Part shown: positions 9,669 through 19,010 of the stretch, in pieces
How the letters are laid out: each line of letters opens with the position of its first letter
How positions within the stretch are numbered: position 1 is the first letter of the stretch
Assembly: GCF_004121075.1 (NCBI RefSeq)
Contig: NZ_RHLN01000144.1
Location: 45,086 to 109,085, forward strand
Length of the DNA stretch: 64,000 nt
Reading direction: 5' to 3'
Source: Lutibacter sp. HS1-25
GTDB taxonomy: Bacteria > Bacteroidota > Bacteroidia > Flavobacteriales > Flavobacteriaceae
Notes under the pieces: generated by a model
Database searches by the model: none
What the model saw: only the letters and a program-made list of their open reading frames with translations
Told to the model about the DNA's origin: nothing
Position numbers and translations under genes: made by a program

Positions 9669-12305
9669 ATGAAATTAAAGTTATCTTTAATATTAATAAC
9701 AGTACTCTTAATAACTTCGTGTATGTCTAAAATTCCTCCACATAAAGATGATTCATTGTCATTTGAAGATAGAGCCAAATATTTGGTTTCTTTAATGACA
9801 TTAGATGAAAAGGTATCTCAAATGAGTTATGAATCACCAGCGATTGATCGTTTGGAAATTCCTGCTCATAATTGGTGGAATGAATGTTTGCACGGAGTTG
9901 CAAGAGCCGGAAACGCTACAGTGTTTCCGCAAGCGATTGGAATGGGAGCAATGTGGGATAAGCAACAAATGTTTAATGTTGCCACAGCTATTTCTGATGA
10001 AGCACGAGCTAAGCATCACGAATTTGCTTCAAGAGGAAAAAGAGGAATTTATCAAGGTTTAACATTTTGGACACCAAATATCAATATTTTTAGAGATCCA
10101 CGTTGGGGACGAGGAATGGAAACTTATGGTGAAGATCCTTATTTAACTGGAGAATTAGGAGTTCAGTTTATCAAAGGTTTGCAAGGTGATGATGCAAAAT
10201 ATTTAAAATTGGTGGCTACTGCAAAACATTTTGTAGTGCATAGTGGTCCTGAGTTTGATAGACATCGTTTTAATGCAGAACCTACGGCTTTTGATATGAT
10301 AAATACCTATAGCCCTCAGTTTGAAAAAGTAATAAAAGAAGCAAATGTGTATTCGGTTATGTGTGCTTACAATAGCTACAATGGCCTGCCTTGTTGTGGA
10401 AATTCTCAATTAAGCGATTTATTACGTAAAGAGTGGGGTTTTAAAGGTTATATAGTTTCAGACTGTTGGGCAATTAAAGATTTTTACACCAAAGGCGCGC
10501 ACGAAATAACAGAAACGCAACAAGAAGCATCTGCAATGGCTGTAAAAGCTGGAACTGATTTAAATTGTGGCGATTCATACCCTTCTTTGGTAGAAGCTGT
10601 TAAAAACGGACATATTACGGAACAGGAGTTGGAAGTTTCAGTAGAACGTTTGTTGGTTGCTCGTTTAAAATTAGGATTATTTGCTCCAGAAGGAGCTGTT
10701 AAGTATGAAGCAATTCCTTTTGATGTAGTAGATTCTGAAAAACACAGATTGTTAGCCTTAGAAACTGCAAGAAAATCTATTGTTTTATTAAAAAATGAAA
10801 ACAATATACTTCCTTTAAGTAAAGATGTTAAAAAGGTTGCTGTAATTGGTCCAAATGCCAATGATTTAGAAACTTTATTGGCAAATTACAATGGTTTTCC
10901 ATCAAACCCAATTACACCGTTAAAAGGTATTCAACAAAAATTACCAAATGCTGAAGTTAAGTATGCGGTTGGTACGCCTTTGGCTGAAGGTTTGCCAATT
11001 TTTGAAATTTTACCGTCTAAAGTGTTATTTACTTCAGATGATATGTTGGTTAACGGTTTAAAAGGTGCGTATTTTAACAATATTGATTTTTCAGGAGAAC
11101 CAATTCATAATAGAGTTGATGAAAAAATAGATTTCGTATGGGGTACAACTGCTCCTTTTGAAGATATGAGTTACGATCATTTTTCTGTTCGTTGGACAGG
11201 CTTTATATCGGTTAAAGAAACAGGGTATTATGCTATTGGTGGTGAAGCTTTTTCAGGAATGAAATTGTATATAAACAACAAATTGTTAGTAGCAAGAGAA
11301 GATGTTCATCATCCAAGAAAAGAGTACGAATATGTGAATTTAGAGGCAGGAAAATCGTATGAAATTAAATTAGAATACAAGCAAGATAACTCCGAGCACG
11401 CAATGATGCAGTTGTTGTGGCAAGCTCCGGTTAAAAATTTAGAGGAAGATGCAATTCAACTTGCTAAAGAATCTGAAGTCATTATTTTATGTATGGGTTT
11501 AAGTCCGCTTTTAGAAGGTGAAGAAATGAAAGTGAAAGTAGATGGATTTGCTCACGGAGATAGGTTAGATATTAAATTGCCTACTGTACAAACCAATTTG
11601 ATGAAAGAACTAAAAAAATTAGGGAAACCTATGGTGTTGGTTTTATTAAATGGAAGTGCAGTAGCTGTTAATTGGGAGCAAGATAATATTCCTGCAATTG
11701 TTGAAGCTTGGTATCCTGGCCAGTCAGGTGGAACAGCAATTGCTGATGTGTTGTTTGGCGATTACAATCCGGCAGGTAGATTGCCATTAACTTTTTATAA
11801 AGATATTAATGATATTTCTGCTTTTGATAATTACAATATGCAAGGTAAAACTTATCGTTATTTTAAAGGAAAACCTTTATATGATTTTGGTTTTGGTTTA
11901 AGTTTTTCAACTTTTGAATACAAAAATCTAGAGGTTTTAGAAAACAACAATACTTCAGAAAAAATAACTGTAAAAGTTGATGTTACCAATACAGGAAAGT
12001 TTGATGGAGATGAAGTTGTTCAATTGTATTTTAAAAGAGATGATGATGGTTTTAATCCATTAAATACCCTAGTTGGTTTTGAACGAACTTATTTAAAAGT
12101 TGGAGAAACAAAAACAGTTCAGTTCCAAATTACCCCAAAGCAGCTGGCTAAAGTAAATTTAAATAGTCATAAATTAGAAGTTACAGCCCAAGAAATTCGT
12201 ATTTCTGTTGGAGGTATGCAATTTTCAAATGAAAGAGAAAAAGAAGGTAAAGTACTAGCGAAAACTATTTATTTAAAAGGAGCACCTTACAGTATTGTAA
12301 AATAA
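9669..12305 (+). CDS. GH3 beta-glycosidase with PA14 insert, probable beta-xylosidase
   Basis: The 878-residue protein starts with a lipoprotein-like signal (lipobox LITSC). The GH3 N-terminal barrel contains WWNECLHGVARAG, KHFVVHSG and the nucleophile Asp265 in GYIVSDCW. The GH3 C-terminal domain begins around SIVLLKNENNILPL, is interrupted by a PA14 domain (about residues 455-590, with FTGYYAIGG-like WTGFISVKETGYYAIGG) and ends in a fibronectin-like domain (VDVTNTGKFDGDEVVQLY). The WNECLHGVAR segment is typical of xylan 1,4-beta-xylosidase subgroups of GH3. It would release xylose from oligosaccharides made by the neighbouring GH10. The spacing of 27 bp to the xylanase implies cotranscription. 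Beta-glucosidase activity is the main alternative. Confidence 0.92.
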   Translation: MKLKLSLILITVLLITSCMSKIPPHKDDSLSFEDRAKYLVSLMTLDEKVSQMSYESPAIDRLEIPAHNWWNECLHGVARAGNATVFPQAIGMGAMWDKQQMFNVATAISDEARAKHHEFASRGKRGIYQGLTFWTPNINIFRDPRWGRGMETYGEDPYLTGELGVQFIKGLQGDDAKYLKLVATAKHFVVHSGPEFDRHRFNAEPTAFDMINTYSPQFEKVIKEANVYSVMCAYNSYNGLPCCGNSQLSDLLRKEWGFKGYIVSDCWAIKDFYTKGAHEITETQQEASAMAVKAGTDLNCGDSYPSLVEAVKNGHITEQELEVSVERLLVARLKLGLFAPEGAVKYEAIPFDVVDSEKHRLLALETARKSIVLLKNENNILPLSKDVKKVAVIGPNANDLETLLANYNGFPSNPITPLKGIQQKLPNAEVKYAVGTPLAEGLPIFEILPSKVLFTSDDMLVNGLKGAYFNNIDFSGEPIHNRVDEKIDFVWGTTAPFEDMSYDHFSVRWTGFISVKETGYYAIGGEAFSGMKLYINNKLLVAREDVHHPRKEYEYVNLEAGKSYEIKLEYKQDNSEHAMMQLLWQAPVKNLEEDAIQLAKESEVIILCMGLSPLLEGEEMKVKVDGFAHGDRLDIKLPTVQTNLMKELKKLGKPMVLVLLNGSAVAVNWEQDNIPAIVEAWYPGQSGGTAIADVLFGDYNPAGRLPLTFYKDINDISAFDNYNMQGKTYRYFKGKPLYDFGFGLSFSTFEYKNLEVLENNNTSEKITVKVDVTNTGKFDGDEVVQLYFKRDDDGFNPLNTLVGFERTYLKVGETKTVQFQITPKQLAKVNLNSHKLEVTAQEIRISVGGMQFSNEREKEGKVLAKTIYLKGAPYSIVK

Positions 12306-12342
12306 CTCCTATCTTAATACAAAGTTTGTAAATGTTTAAAAC

Positions 12343-13230
12343 TCAGGGTTGTAATTGATCCTGAGTTTTTCTAAACTGCCCTGGTGTCAAACCTGTTTTT
12401 TGTTTAAAAAGTCTGTTAAAATAATAATCCGATTCAAATCCTAGTTCAAAGGCAATTTCTTTTTGATTTTTATCGGTGTTTAACAATAACTCCTTCGATT
12501 TTTCTATTTTAAGCAATAAGTAATATTGTAAAGGTGATACACCTGTTTGCTTTTTAAAATCCAATCTAAATTTAGAATAGCTAACGCCCAATTTTGATGC
12601 AATTTTTACCAAATCAATTGATTTGTAAATGTTTTGGTACATCAAACTTTTTGCACGTGACACCATAGAGTTAAGGTCTTTAATTTTATTTCCTCCTTGT
12701 TTTATATTGTAAAGTTCTGCCATTAATTGAAGGCAAATTCCCGAAGCTAACCGTTGAAATCCAAAGGATTCTTCATCAAAAAGTTTAAAAAGCGCATTGA
12801 AATGGTTCAATACAGCAGGTTTGTTACATTTAGAAATAATAGGTTCGTTTGGTGTAAAAAAACCATTCGAAAGGAATTGTTGTGCTATTTCACCAGAAAA
12901 CCCCACCCAACGCTCTGTCCAACCTGTTTTTTTTAAAGGTTTGTAACGATGCCATACACCTGGAAATAGTAAAAAAACATCGCCATCTGAAATCTTGATA
13001 ATTCCGGTTTCATTACTATCAAAAACACCTTCTCCTTTGGTAATAAGTACCAGGTGAAATTCATCTAAAGTTCTTCCTTTGTCCCAGGTAAAAACATAGT
13101 TATCAGGATGGTCTTTAGATGGGTAGTCTAAATTTTTCTCAAAAATTGTTCTTCCTAAATTATTTACATAAAAACCCCAATTTTTATCTTGTTCAAAAAC
13201 CATGAGGTATTTTCGGTATATGTTTTTCAT
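12343..13230 (-). CDS. AraC-family transcriptional regulator
   Basis: The 295-residue minus-strand protein has an N-terminal cupin-like AraC ligand-binding domain (DGDVFLLFPGVWHRYKP, about residues 70-100) and a C-terminal pair of helix-turn-helix motifs (IASKLGVSYSKFRLDFKKQTG and IAFELGFESDYYFNRLFKQKTG, about 205-285). It is convergent to the GH3 gene, with 37 bp between stop codons, and its promoter side faces a region duplicated at 18.7-19.0 kb upstream of a GH78 gene. A decayed second copy of this regulator sits at 18528-18760. It is therefore more likely to control the rhamnosidase region through those shared upstream sequences than the xylan operon, which already has the HTCS. An internal Met at 13203 is an alternative start. 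Confidence 0.9.
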   Translation of the reverse strand: MKNIYRKYLMVFEQDKNWGFYVNNLGRTIFEKNLDYPSKDHPDNYVFTWDKGRTLDEFHLVLITKGEGVFDSNETGIIKISDGDVFLLFPGVWHRYKPLKKTGWTERWVGFSGEIAQQFLSNGFFTPNEPIISKCNKPAVLNHFNALFKLFDEESFGFQRLASGICLQLMAELYNIKQGGNKIKDLNSMVSRAKSLMYQNIYKSIDLVKIASKLGVSYSKFRLDFKKQTGVSPLQYYLLLKIEKSKELLLNTDKNQKEIAFELGFESDYYFNRLFKQKTGLTPGQFRKTQDQLQP

Positions 13231-13480
13231 ATCATTTTGTGCAAGTTAAATGTCAAATTGTTAATTGGGTATATAAATATAATTACCGAATTTTAGCCTC
13301 AATTCTGAATGAAATAAATAGCTAAAACATTAAATTATAGTATGTTATTTCGGATGTTAGAATTTGGATTTCAATAAAATTTATAAATATTTACAAAAAT
13401 AAGTGTTTTACATAAATTAAATCAAAAAATGCTTTTAAATTTAAAAATGAAAAACCTACCAAATACTCTTAAAATTTATA
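13201..13480. repeat. Segmental duplication copy A (partner 18731-19010)
   Basis: This stretch is nearly identical, with a constant offset of 5530 bp, to 18731-19010. It covers the 5' end of the AraC gene, the divergent promoter region and the first codons of a GH78 gene. Inside both copies lies an inverted repeat GAATT-N8-AATTC (13288-13305 here, 18818-18835 in the partner) that could be part of an operator. The 280-bp gap between the GH78 stub and the next gene (to 13711) holds nothing else recognisable. Confidence 0.9.
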
Positions 13481-13485
13481 AATAA
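13429..13485 (+). pseudogene. 5' stub of a GH78 lipoprotein gene
   Basis: Translation from ATG 13429 gives MLLNLKMKNLPN followed by TLKIYK and a TAA stop after 18 codons. The intact gene at 18959 reads MLLNLKMKNLPN, then ALKMYK and LFKLLL. Alignable sequence fades soon after the stop, in the signal-peptide region. This is the dead GH78 partner of the duplicated AraC/GH78 divergent pair. Confidence 0.8.
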
Positions 13486-13711
13486 TTCAACCAATTGTTA
13501 ATAATAGTTTTTATTTTTAATGAAAAATTGTGAATATAATCAATGAAGGGAAATAATTGGTAAGATATAGCTAATGGAATTTCTGTTGAATTGTTGAAAA
13601 TCATAGTTTTAAAGAGGTTTTAGCTAAAAAATGGAGATTGTTTGTATATAGTGCTAAGGATAAACCTGTGATTGTATAATTTGAAGTGTATTTTAAGTGA
13701 AAGTTAATATC

Positions 13712-16234
13712 ATGAAGTATAGAAACTATTTAATCTTAGCTGGTTCTTTAGTCGGTATGTGTTTTCTGTTTATAAATGCCAAATCGATAAGATTGGAAAC
13801 GAAACAAGCTAAAGGAACTATTAAGATTTCTAAAGATATCGACTGGAGTCGCGCTAAATGGATTGGATTTACAAAAGACAATCGTTTGGAAAAATGGGCG
13901 GTTAGAGATTTAATTTTTAATAGACCTCCATTTGATATTAATACCTGGGAACCTACGCCAGAAGACTTAAAACCTTCTCAGCGTAAAGTAAATCCTTCAC
14001 CACTTTTACGTAAAAAATTCACACTTTCAAAAAAAATAAAAGAAGCAACAGTTGCTGTATGCGGATTGGGTTTGTATGAATTGTATTTAAATGGTAAAAA
14101 AGTTGGTGATCACGTGTTAGATCCAGCACAAACTTCATATGATAAACGTGCATTTTTTGTGGTGCACGATGTAACAGAACATATTACGAATAAAGACAAT
14201 GCTATTGGTTTAATGCTTGGAAATGGTTTTTTTGGGCAGAATATGGCATTTTCTGAAGGGTTAAGTTACGGGAAACCTAGGGCTATATTAGTGTTAACGA
14301 TTATTTATGCAGATGGTACTTCAGAAAAAATTGTAACAGATGAAAGTTGGAAGGCGAATAGTGGGCCAATTCTTTTTGATAATATATATCTTGGCGAAAC
14401 GTATGATGCAAGAAAAGAAATAGAAGGCTGGTGTAGTTCTTCTTTTGATGCTTCATCTTGGGAAAGCGCTGAGTTAATGACAGCTCCAACCGATAATTTG
14501 TTAGAGCAAGATATAGAACCTATGCGTAAAATTCGCAAAGTAACACCTATTGCTGTGCTTCCTGCTGAAAAAGGTTGGATTATTGATATGGGGCAGAATA
14601 TGACGGGTTGGTTAGCTATGAACGTTCAAGAAGTAGAAGGTACTGTTGTTAAAATGCGTTTTGCTGAACATCTAATGCCAAACAAACAAAACATAGACCC
14701 TGCTTCAACAGGAATTCACGTAACTGGAAACACTCAAACTGATATGTATATATGTAAAGGAAAAGGTGTTGAAAACTGGGAACCTCGTTTTACGTATCAT
14801 GGATTTCGATATGTACAAATTGAAGGGCTAAGTAAAAAGCCAGACATCACTCAATTTACAGGTTGGTTGGTGCGCTCAGATGTAGAGAGGATAGGGACTT
14901 TTAAATGTTCTAATGAACTTATTAATACATTTTATAATGTTTCTATGTGGACCATTGAAGATAATCTTCAAGGTCTATTAAGTGATTGTCCACATCGTGA
15001 ACGCTGTGCTTGGATGGGTGACGCTTATGTTGTAGCTGAGGCAGCAAGCTTTAATTTTGACCTTAAACGTCTTTGGCGAAAAACTTCAGCAGATACACAA
15101 TCTGTTTTAGGTGTATCAAAAGCACATTTCAAAGATTCTTTTCCTTATGATTTGCGTGCGCCTTCTAATATTTCAGTAGGAAAACGCTTGTGTTTACAAG
15201 CCAGGCCAGATTGGGGTGCTGCTACGGTAATGATTCCTTGGTTTTCATATGTTTATCATGGAGATAAAGTTATTGTACAAAATGCTTGGAATATGATGGT
15301 AGGTTGGATGGCTTATTTAGATGAAAAGGTACAAAATCAGGGTATTATTGATGGGGGTTTTGGAGATTGGTGTCCTCCGGGTAGTAATGCTGAAATGGAT
15401 ACACCGCCTGCATTAACATCAACAGCATTGTATTATCAATCGTTAATAGCGATGCAAAAAATGGCAAGTGTATTAAATAAAGATGAACTAGCTGCAATGT
15501 ATGCTAAAAAAGCATTCATAGTTAAAAAGGCTTTTAATGATAACTATTTTAATATTGAAACTAATTCTTTTGGATCTCAAACAGGTAATGCATTTGCGTT
15601 ATATTCTGGTTTAGTTCCTGAAGGAAAAGAACAAGCCGTGGCTGATAATTTGGCGCAATTGATAATGCAAGATAAGAACGGACATTATACAGCTGGTATT
15701 TTTGGTCACCGACCACTATACACAGTGCTTAACGATTATGGGCATGAAGAAGTTACAAAACACCTTTGGAGTATTACAAACTATCCGAGTTTAGGTTTTT
15801 TAACTGAAGAACATAATTTAACAACTTGGCCCGAGAATCCAGCAAATTGGGACAAGGAGAAACGATATTTTAGAAGTTCGTTTAATCATCCAATGCATAG
15901 TGGATTTGCGGCATCCTTTCATGAAAGTTTAGGTGGTATTAGACCAAATGAAGATTATCCAGGATTCAAGCACTTCTATTTACGACCTACATTTTTAAAG
16001 GGTGTTGATTGGGTTGAGGTTTCACATAAATCACCACAAGGAAAAATTATAAGTTCTTGGAGAAAAGAAGGAAAAGAAGTTGTTTGGGTTGTTACTGTGC
16101 CTGCCAATTCTCAAGCCGACATTCAATTACCATTGTATCAAAAAGAACAAATTATATTAAACAATAAAGCTGCTAATGCCAATGTGTTTAGTCTGTCATC
16201 AGGTTTCTACACTATAAGAATAAAAAAGCTTTAA
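13712..16234 (+). CDS. GH78 alpha-L-rhamnosidase
   Basis: The 840-residue protein has an N-terminal signal anchor/peptide (LILAGSLVGMCFLFINA). It then has a rhamnosidase beta-sandwich domain with YELYLNGKKVGD and ENWEPRFTYHGFRYVQIEG, and an (alpha/alpha)6 catalytic barrel carrying the GH78 signature DCPHRERCAWMGD, whose Glu is the expected general acid. Further family blocks are GDWCPPG and the C-terminal beta domain GFKHFYLRP. GH78 enzymes cleave terminal alpha-L-rhamnose with inversion. It lacks the N-terminal Ig/Fn3 domain found in the two other GH78 proteins. The start is placed at ATG 13712; the in-frame GTG at 13697 is less likely. It heads a + strand run of enzyme genes and is followed after 77 bp by a T9SS protein. 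Confidence 0.92.
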   Translation: MKYRNYLILAGSLVGMCFLFINAKSIRLETKQAKGTIKISKDIDWSRAKWIGFTKDNRLEKWAVRDLIFNRPPFDINTWEPTPEDLKPSQRKVNPSPLLRKKFTLSKKIKEATVAVCGLGLYELYLNGKKVGDHVLDPAQTSYDKRAFFVVHDVTEHITNKDNAIGLMLGNGFFGQNMAFSEGLSYGKPRAILVLTIIYADGTSEKIVTDESWKANSGPILFDNIYLGETYDARKEIEGWCSSSFDASSWESAELMTAPTDNLLEQDIEPMRKIRKVTPIAVLPAEKGWIIDMGQNMTGWLAMNVQEVEGTVVKMRFAEHLMPNKQNIDPASTGIHVTGNTQTDMYICKGKGVENWEPRFTYHGFRYVQIEGLSKKPDITQFTGWLVRSDVERIGTFKCSNELINTFYNVSMWTIEDNLQGLLSDCPHRERCAWMGDAYVVAEAASFNFDLKRLWRKTSADTQSVLGVSKAHFKDSFPYDLRAPSNISVGKRLCLQARPDWGAATVMIPWFSYVYHGDKVIVQNAWNMMVGWMAYLDEKVQNQGIIDGGFGDWCPPGSNAEMDTPPALTSTALYYQSLIAMQKMASVLNKDELAAMYAKKAFIVKKAFNDNYFNIETNSFGSQTGNAFALYSGLVPEGKEQAVADNLAQLIMQDKNGHYTAGIFGHRPLYTVLNDYGHEEVTKHLWSITNYPSLGFLTEEHNLTTWPENPANWDKEKRYFRSSFNHPMHSGFAASFHESLGGIRPNEDYPGFKHFYLRPTFLKGVDWVEVSHKSPQGKIISSWRKEGKEVVWVVTVPANSQADIQLPLYQKEQIILNNKAANANVFSLSSGFYTIRIKKL

Positions 16235-16311
16235 TGAAACATTTAAAAATGAACAAATCAATGTTTTTGATGCTTTGGGTAGGACTTAAAACCGAATAAA
16301 ATATAAAAAAT

Positions 16312-17856
16312 ATGAATAGAAAATTACATGTTAGATTTTTTTTAATAATTGTTGCATTATTTTACAGTAAATCTTTTTTTGGGCAGAATTTTGAAATAAT
16401 TGCGGATAATGTATCAAAGCGAAGAGCCATAACAGATACCATTCAATCGGGTAATTTTACCTTAGGGGTAAATAGTAATGGTGGTGGTTATATTACCGAA
16501 GTAAGTATTCCCGGAATAGGAAATACAATGGGTATTCAGGCACAAAGATATGGAAGAGGTGGACAATCTTCAATTCGCGATTTGTCTCGTGGAGGTCAAT
16601 ATAATCCAACCCAAGCAGGGTTTAGTGATGAAGGTGGTACCGTTTGCGAAGTTGTAAAAACCAATGGTAAAATTGTTGTCCCATCAAGAGGCTGTGCTTT
16701 ATATAATGGCGATGGGCAATTTGACTATACACGATGGGAAAATATTGTTTCAGATCATCCCAATATTGTAGATAATAATAATGACCAAGATAATATTGAG
16801 GAAGAAAACCTATCTGTCACCATTAATGGAATAACTTACACTCAGCAAGCTGCCGAAGTTTACAGTGATTTCGATTTTTATTGTGAATACGAAAATATAA
16901 AGAATACCGCCAATTTAAGTATTCCGGCCATTCGCCATTATTTAGAATATCGATTTGTGCGGTCTTCAACCTTGCCCAATTCACCTATGAATCAATTTAA
17001 TATTCCTGCTTTAACCGCTGTTGGCAAGTGGAGTCCTGATAAGCTACCAACAGATATATCTACTCAATTTCCAGAGGGTATTTACCCGGGTAGTACAACC
17101 AATTTAAATTATGTTAGTTATTCCTGGAGTATAAGAACCGATGTTGCTATATGGAATCCTATATACAGATATGCTCAAAAAAATGATAACTCTTGGGAAA
17201 TCGTGCAACGTCAAGGGACTTTCAATGGCGATATCTCCAATTACAAATTACGTTTTATTGTGGCAGATTCGAATAATGAAAATAGTGGCCATGCTTTAGG
17301 TTTTTACCTACCAGATACAACTATAAATACTTTTGATGTTGTCGGTATAAACGAATCGGATGGATCAGAAGCATACAGCGACGATAGAACAACAGAGAAT
17401 TTTTATTTGGATATTCCTTATAGAACTCCTTCTATGTCTTGGATTGGTTTTAGAAAAAGATTTAAAGGGCTAATCGATAAGTCTATACTATCAGCTACTA
17501 ATCCAGGTGTTTACGAAAAATTTCGTCAGGAAAGCATTCTTTTGTATGGTACTCCAGCTCAAATAAAGACGGCATTTACGCAGCTTGATACCTACTATCA
17601 AACGCTATCAAATCCTGAATTTACATTAAAGGATAGTTCTCAATTCGAAATGTATCCTAATCCTACTAATACAGATATTCATTTAAAGCTAAATTCAAAT
17701 GAATCAAAAATAGAAGTTTTCAATTTACTTGGAGTAAAAATTTATGAAGCCTTAGAGTTTTCAAATCAAACCAAAATCCCAATTCATCAATTTAAAGAAA
17801 CAGGTCTTTACTTTGTAAGAGTAAATAACACCTTGAAAAAATTAGTAATTTATTAA
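16312..17856 (+). CDS. Secreted T9SS protein of unknown function
   Basis: The 514-residue protein has a signal peptide (to about FFGQ) and a type IX secretion C-terminal domain of about 75 residues (MYPNPTNTDIHLKL, then IEVFNLLGVKIYEA, GLYFVRV). The 400-residue body is not a family I recognise. It is rich in Gly/Asn near the N-terminus (SNGGGYITEVSIPG, GRGGQSSIRDL, GGQYNPTQAGF), contains few cysteines and reads as mostly beta, which suggests a secreted lyase, hydrolase or carbohydrate-binding sandwich. Its position between two GH78 genes makes action on the rhamnose-containing polymer plausible. Codon use and composition match the neighbours. I give no enzymatic function. Confidence 0.85.
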   Translation: MNRKLHVRFFLIIVALFYSKSFFGQNFEIIADNVSKRRAITDTIQSGNFTLGVNSNGGGYITEVSIPGIGNTMGIQAQRYGRGGQSSIRDLSRGGQYNPTQAGFSDEGGTVCEVVKTNGKIVVPSRGCALYNGDGQFDYTRWENIVSDHPNIVDNNNDQDNIEEENLSVTINGITYTQQAAEVYSDFDFYCEYENIKNTANLSIPAIRHYLEYRFVRSSTLPNSPMNQFNIPALTAVGKWSPDKLPTDISTQFPEGIYPGSTTNLNYVSYSWSIRTDVAIWNPIYRYAQKNDNSWEIVQRQGTFNGDISNYKLRFIVADSNNENSGHALGFYLPDTTINTFDVVGINESDGSEAYSDDRTTENFYLDIPYRTPSMSWIGFRKRFKGLIDKSILSATNPGVYEKFRQESILLYGTPAQIKTAFTQLDTYYQTLSNPEFTLKDSSQFEMYPNPTNTDIHLKLNSNESKIEVFNLLGVKIYEALEFSNQTKIPIHQFKETGLYFVRVNNTLKKLVIY

Positions 17857-18527
17857 AATAATAGCACTAAGTAGGAAGTGGCGTCTTAAAAAAACAGCTA
17901 ATAATGCTTTCACGCTATTTGTTTTATGTTTACGAGTTGCAATTACTTTCGAAATTTTGAAATAGTGAAAACAAGTTTTGTTGAATCCAAAGACAACCTC
18001 ATTTAGTAAAATTGATAATGATTTACCTAAGCTAATTTGCCAAAAGAAGACTAACATTTATAATTTAGAAATTAAAAACAGATAAAAAGTTTAATTCGGG
18101 ACTTTATCTTATTAATGTTGAAGACAAGCAAACTAATAGGGTGTTTAATAAAGATTGGTAGTAAAATAGTGCCACCTTTTGTTTGAGATTGTTTACAGTA
18201 GATGATTTTAATGAAACATATCATTCTTTTATCCAGAGTTAGAATTCGTCTTTTGACCACTTATTTAATATCTTTTTAAGTAATTCTTTATAAGATCACA
18301 AAAAAATATAAATAAAAAAAACAACTATTAATAAAATTATTTTTAAACCTCTTCTAATTTTTTGGTTTTGCGCTGTTTTCATTTTTTTTAAAAGTACAAA
18401 CAGTACCCGATAAAGATGCAGGACCTATTGCAAGATGGACAGCTCCTATACCCACATCCAACAAATCATAAGTTTGTTCGAAGTATTAAAGGTTTAGAGA
18501 AAGTTTTAGTTCGTATTTAAATCTTAG
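17857..18527. other. Non-coding stretch with gene debris
   Basis: No intact gene is visible. Two short fragments look protein-derived: 18084-18161, a T9SS-tail-like segment, and 18394-18471, an open stretch reading VQTVPDKDAGPIARWTAPIP then a stop, of unknown origin. The rest is AT-rich with scattered stops in every frame. It abuts the decayed AraC copy, so the whole block is probably scar tissue from the duplication. Confidence 0.6.
18084..18161 (+). pseudogene. Fragment of a T9SS C-terminal domain
   Basis: Translation gives KKFNSGLYLINVEDKQTNRV followed by FNKDW and a stop. The GLYLINVED core matches the final strands of T9SS type A sorting domains (compare GLYFVRV and GIYIVKI in the intact proteins of this window). 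No matching body is found upstream, so a secreted protein gene has been lost here. Confidence 0.55.
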
Positions 18528-18760
18528 TGTGATTTCTGAATTGTCCTGGAGTTAAACCTGTTTTTTGTTTAAAAAGCCTGTTAAAATAGTATTCCGATTC
18601 AAAGCCTTATCCCAACTAAAAACATAATTATTCGGATGGTCTATCGAAGGATATGGCGTATTTTTTTTTCAATAACAGTCCTTTCAAGGCTATTCACATA
18701 AAAATCCCTATTTTTATCTTGTTCAAAAACCATGAGGTATTTTCGGTAGATGTTTTTCAT
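18528..18760 (-). pseudogene. Decayed AraC-family regulator with internal deletion
   Basis: The minus-strand sequence matches both ends of the AraC gene at 12343-13230. The C-terminal end (18528-18606) corresponds to about 12355-12450 and the N-terminal end (18607-18760) to about 13082-13230. Roughly 630 bp in the middle, covering the rest of the sensor domain and the first helix-turn-helix, are missing. Extra T residues near 18661-18669 also disturb the frame. The gene cannot encode a working regulator, yet its promoter region in front of the GH78 gene is well preserved. Confidence 0.9.
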
Positions 18761-19010
18761 ATCATTTTGTGCAAGTTAAATGTCAAATTGTTAATTGGGT
18801 ATATAAATTTAATTGCCGAATTTTAGCCTCAATTCTGAATGAAATAAATAGCTAAAACATTAAATTATAGTATGTTATTTCGGATGTTAGAATTTGGATT
18901 TTAATAAAATTAAAAAATATTTACAAAAATAAGTGTTTTACATAAATGAAATCAAAAAATGCTTTTAAATTTAAAAATGAAAAACCTACCAAACGCTCTC
19001 AAAATGTATA
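18731..19010. repeat. Segmental duplication copy B (partner 13201-13480)
   Basis: This is the second copy of the AraC/GH78 divergent promoter region, at a constant 5530-bp offset with few substitutions and no obvious indels. Here the rightward GH78 gene is intact and the leftward AraC gene is dead, the reverse of copy A. The intact AraC protein may therefore bind this copy too. Confidence 0.9.

Noticed and set aside
9829..10062. Short + strand frame overlapping the GH3 gene
   Set aside because: It runs in another frame of a strongly conserved GH3 catalytic domain, so it is a shadow.
17842..18057. 71-residue minus-strand frame after the T9SS protein
   Set aside because: It overlaps the end of the intact gene, is basic and low in complexity, and has no recognisable motif; treated as part of the debris.
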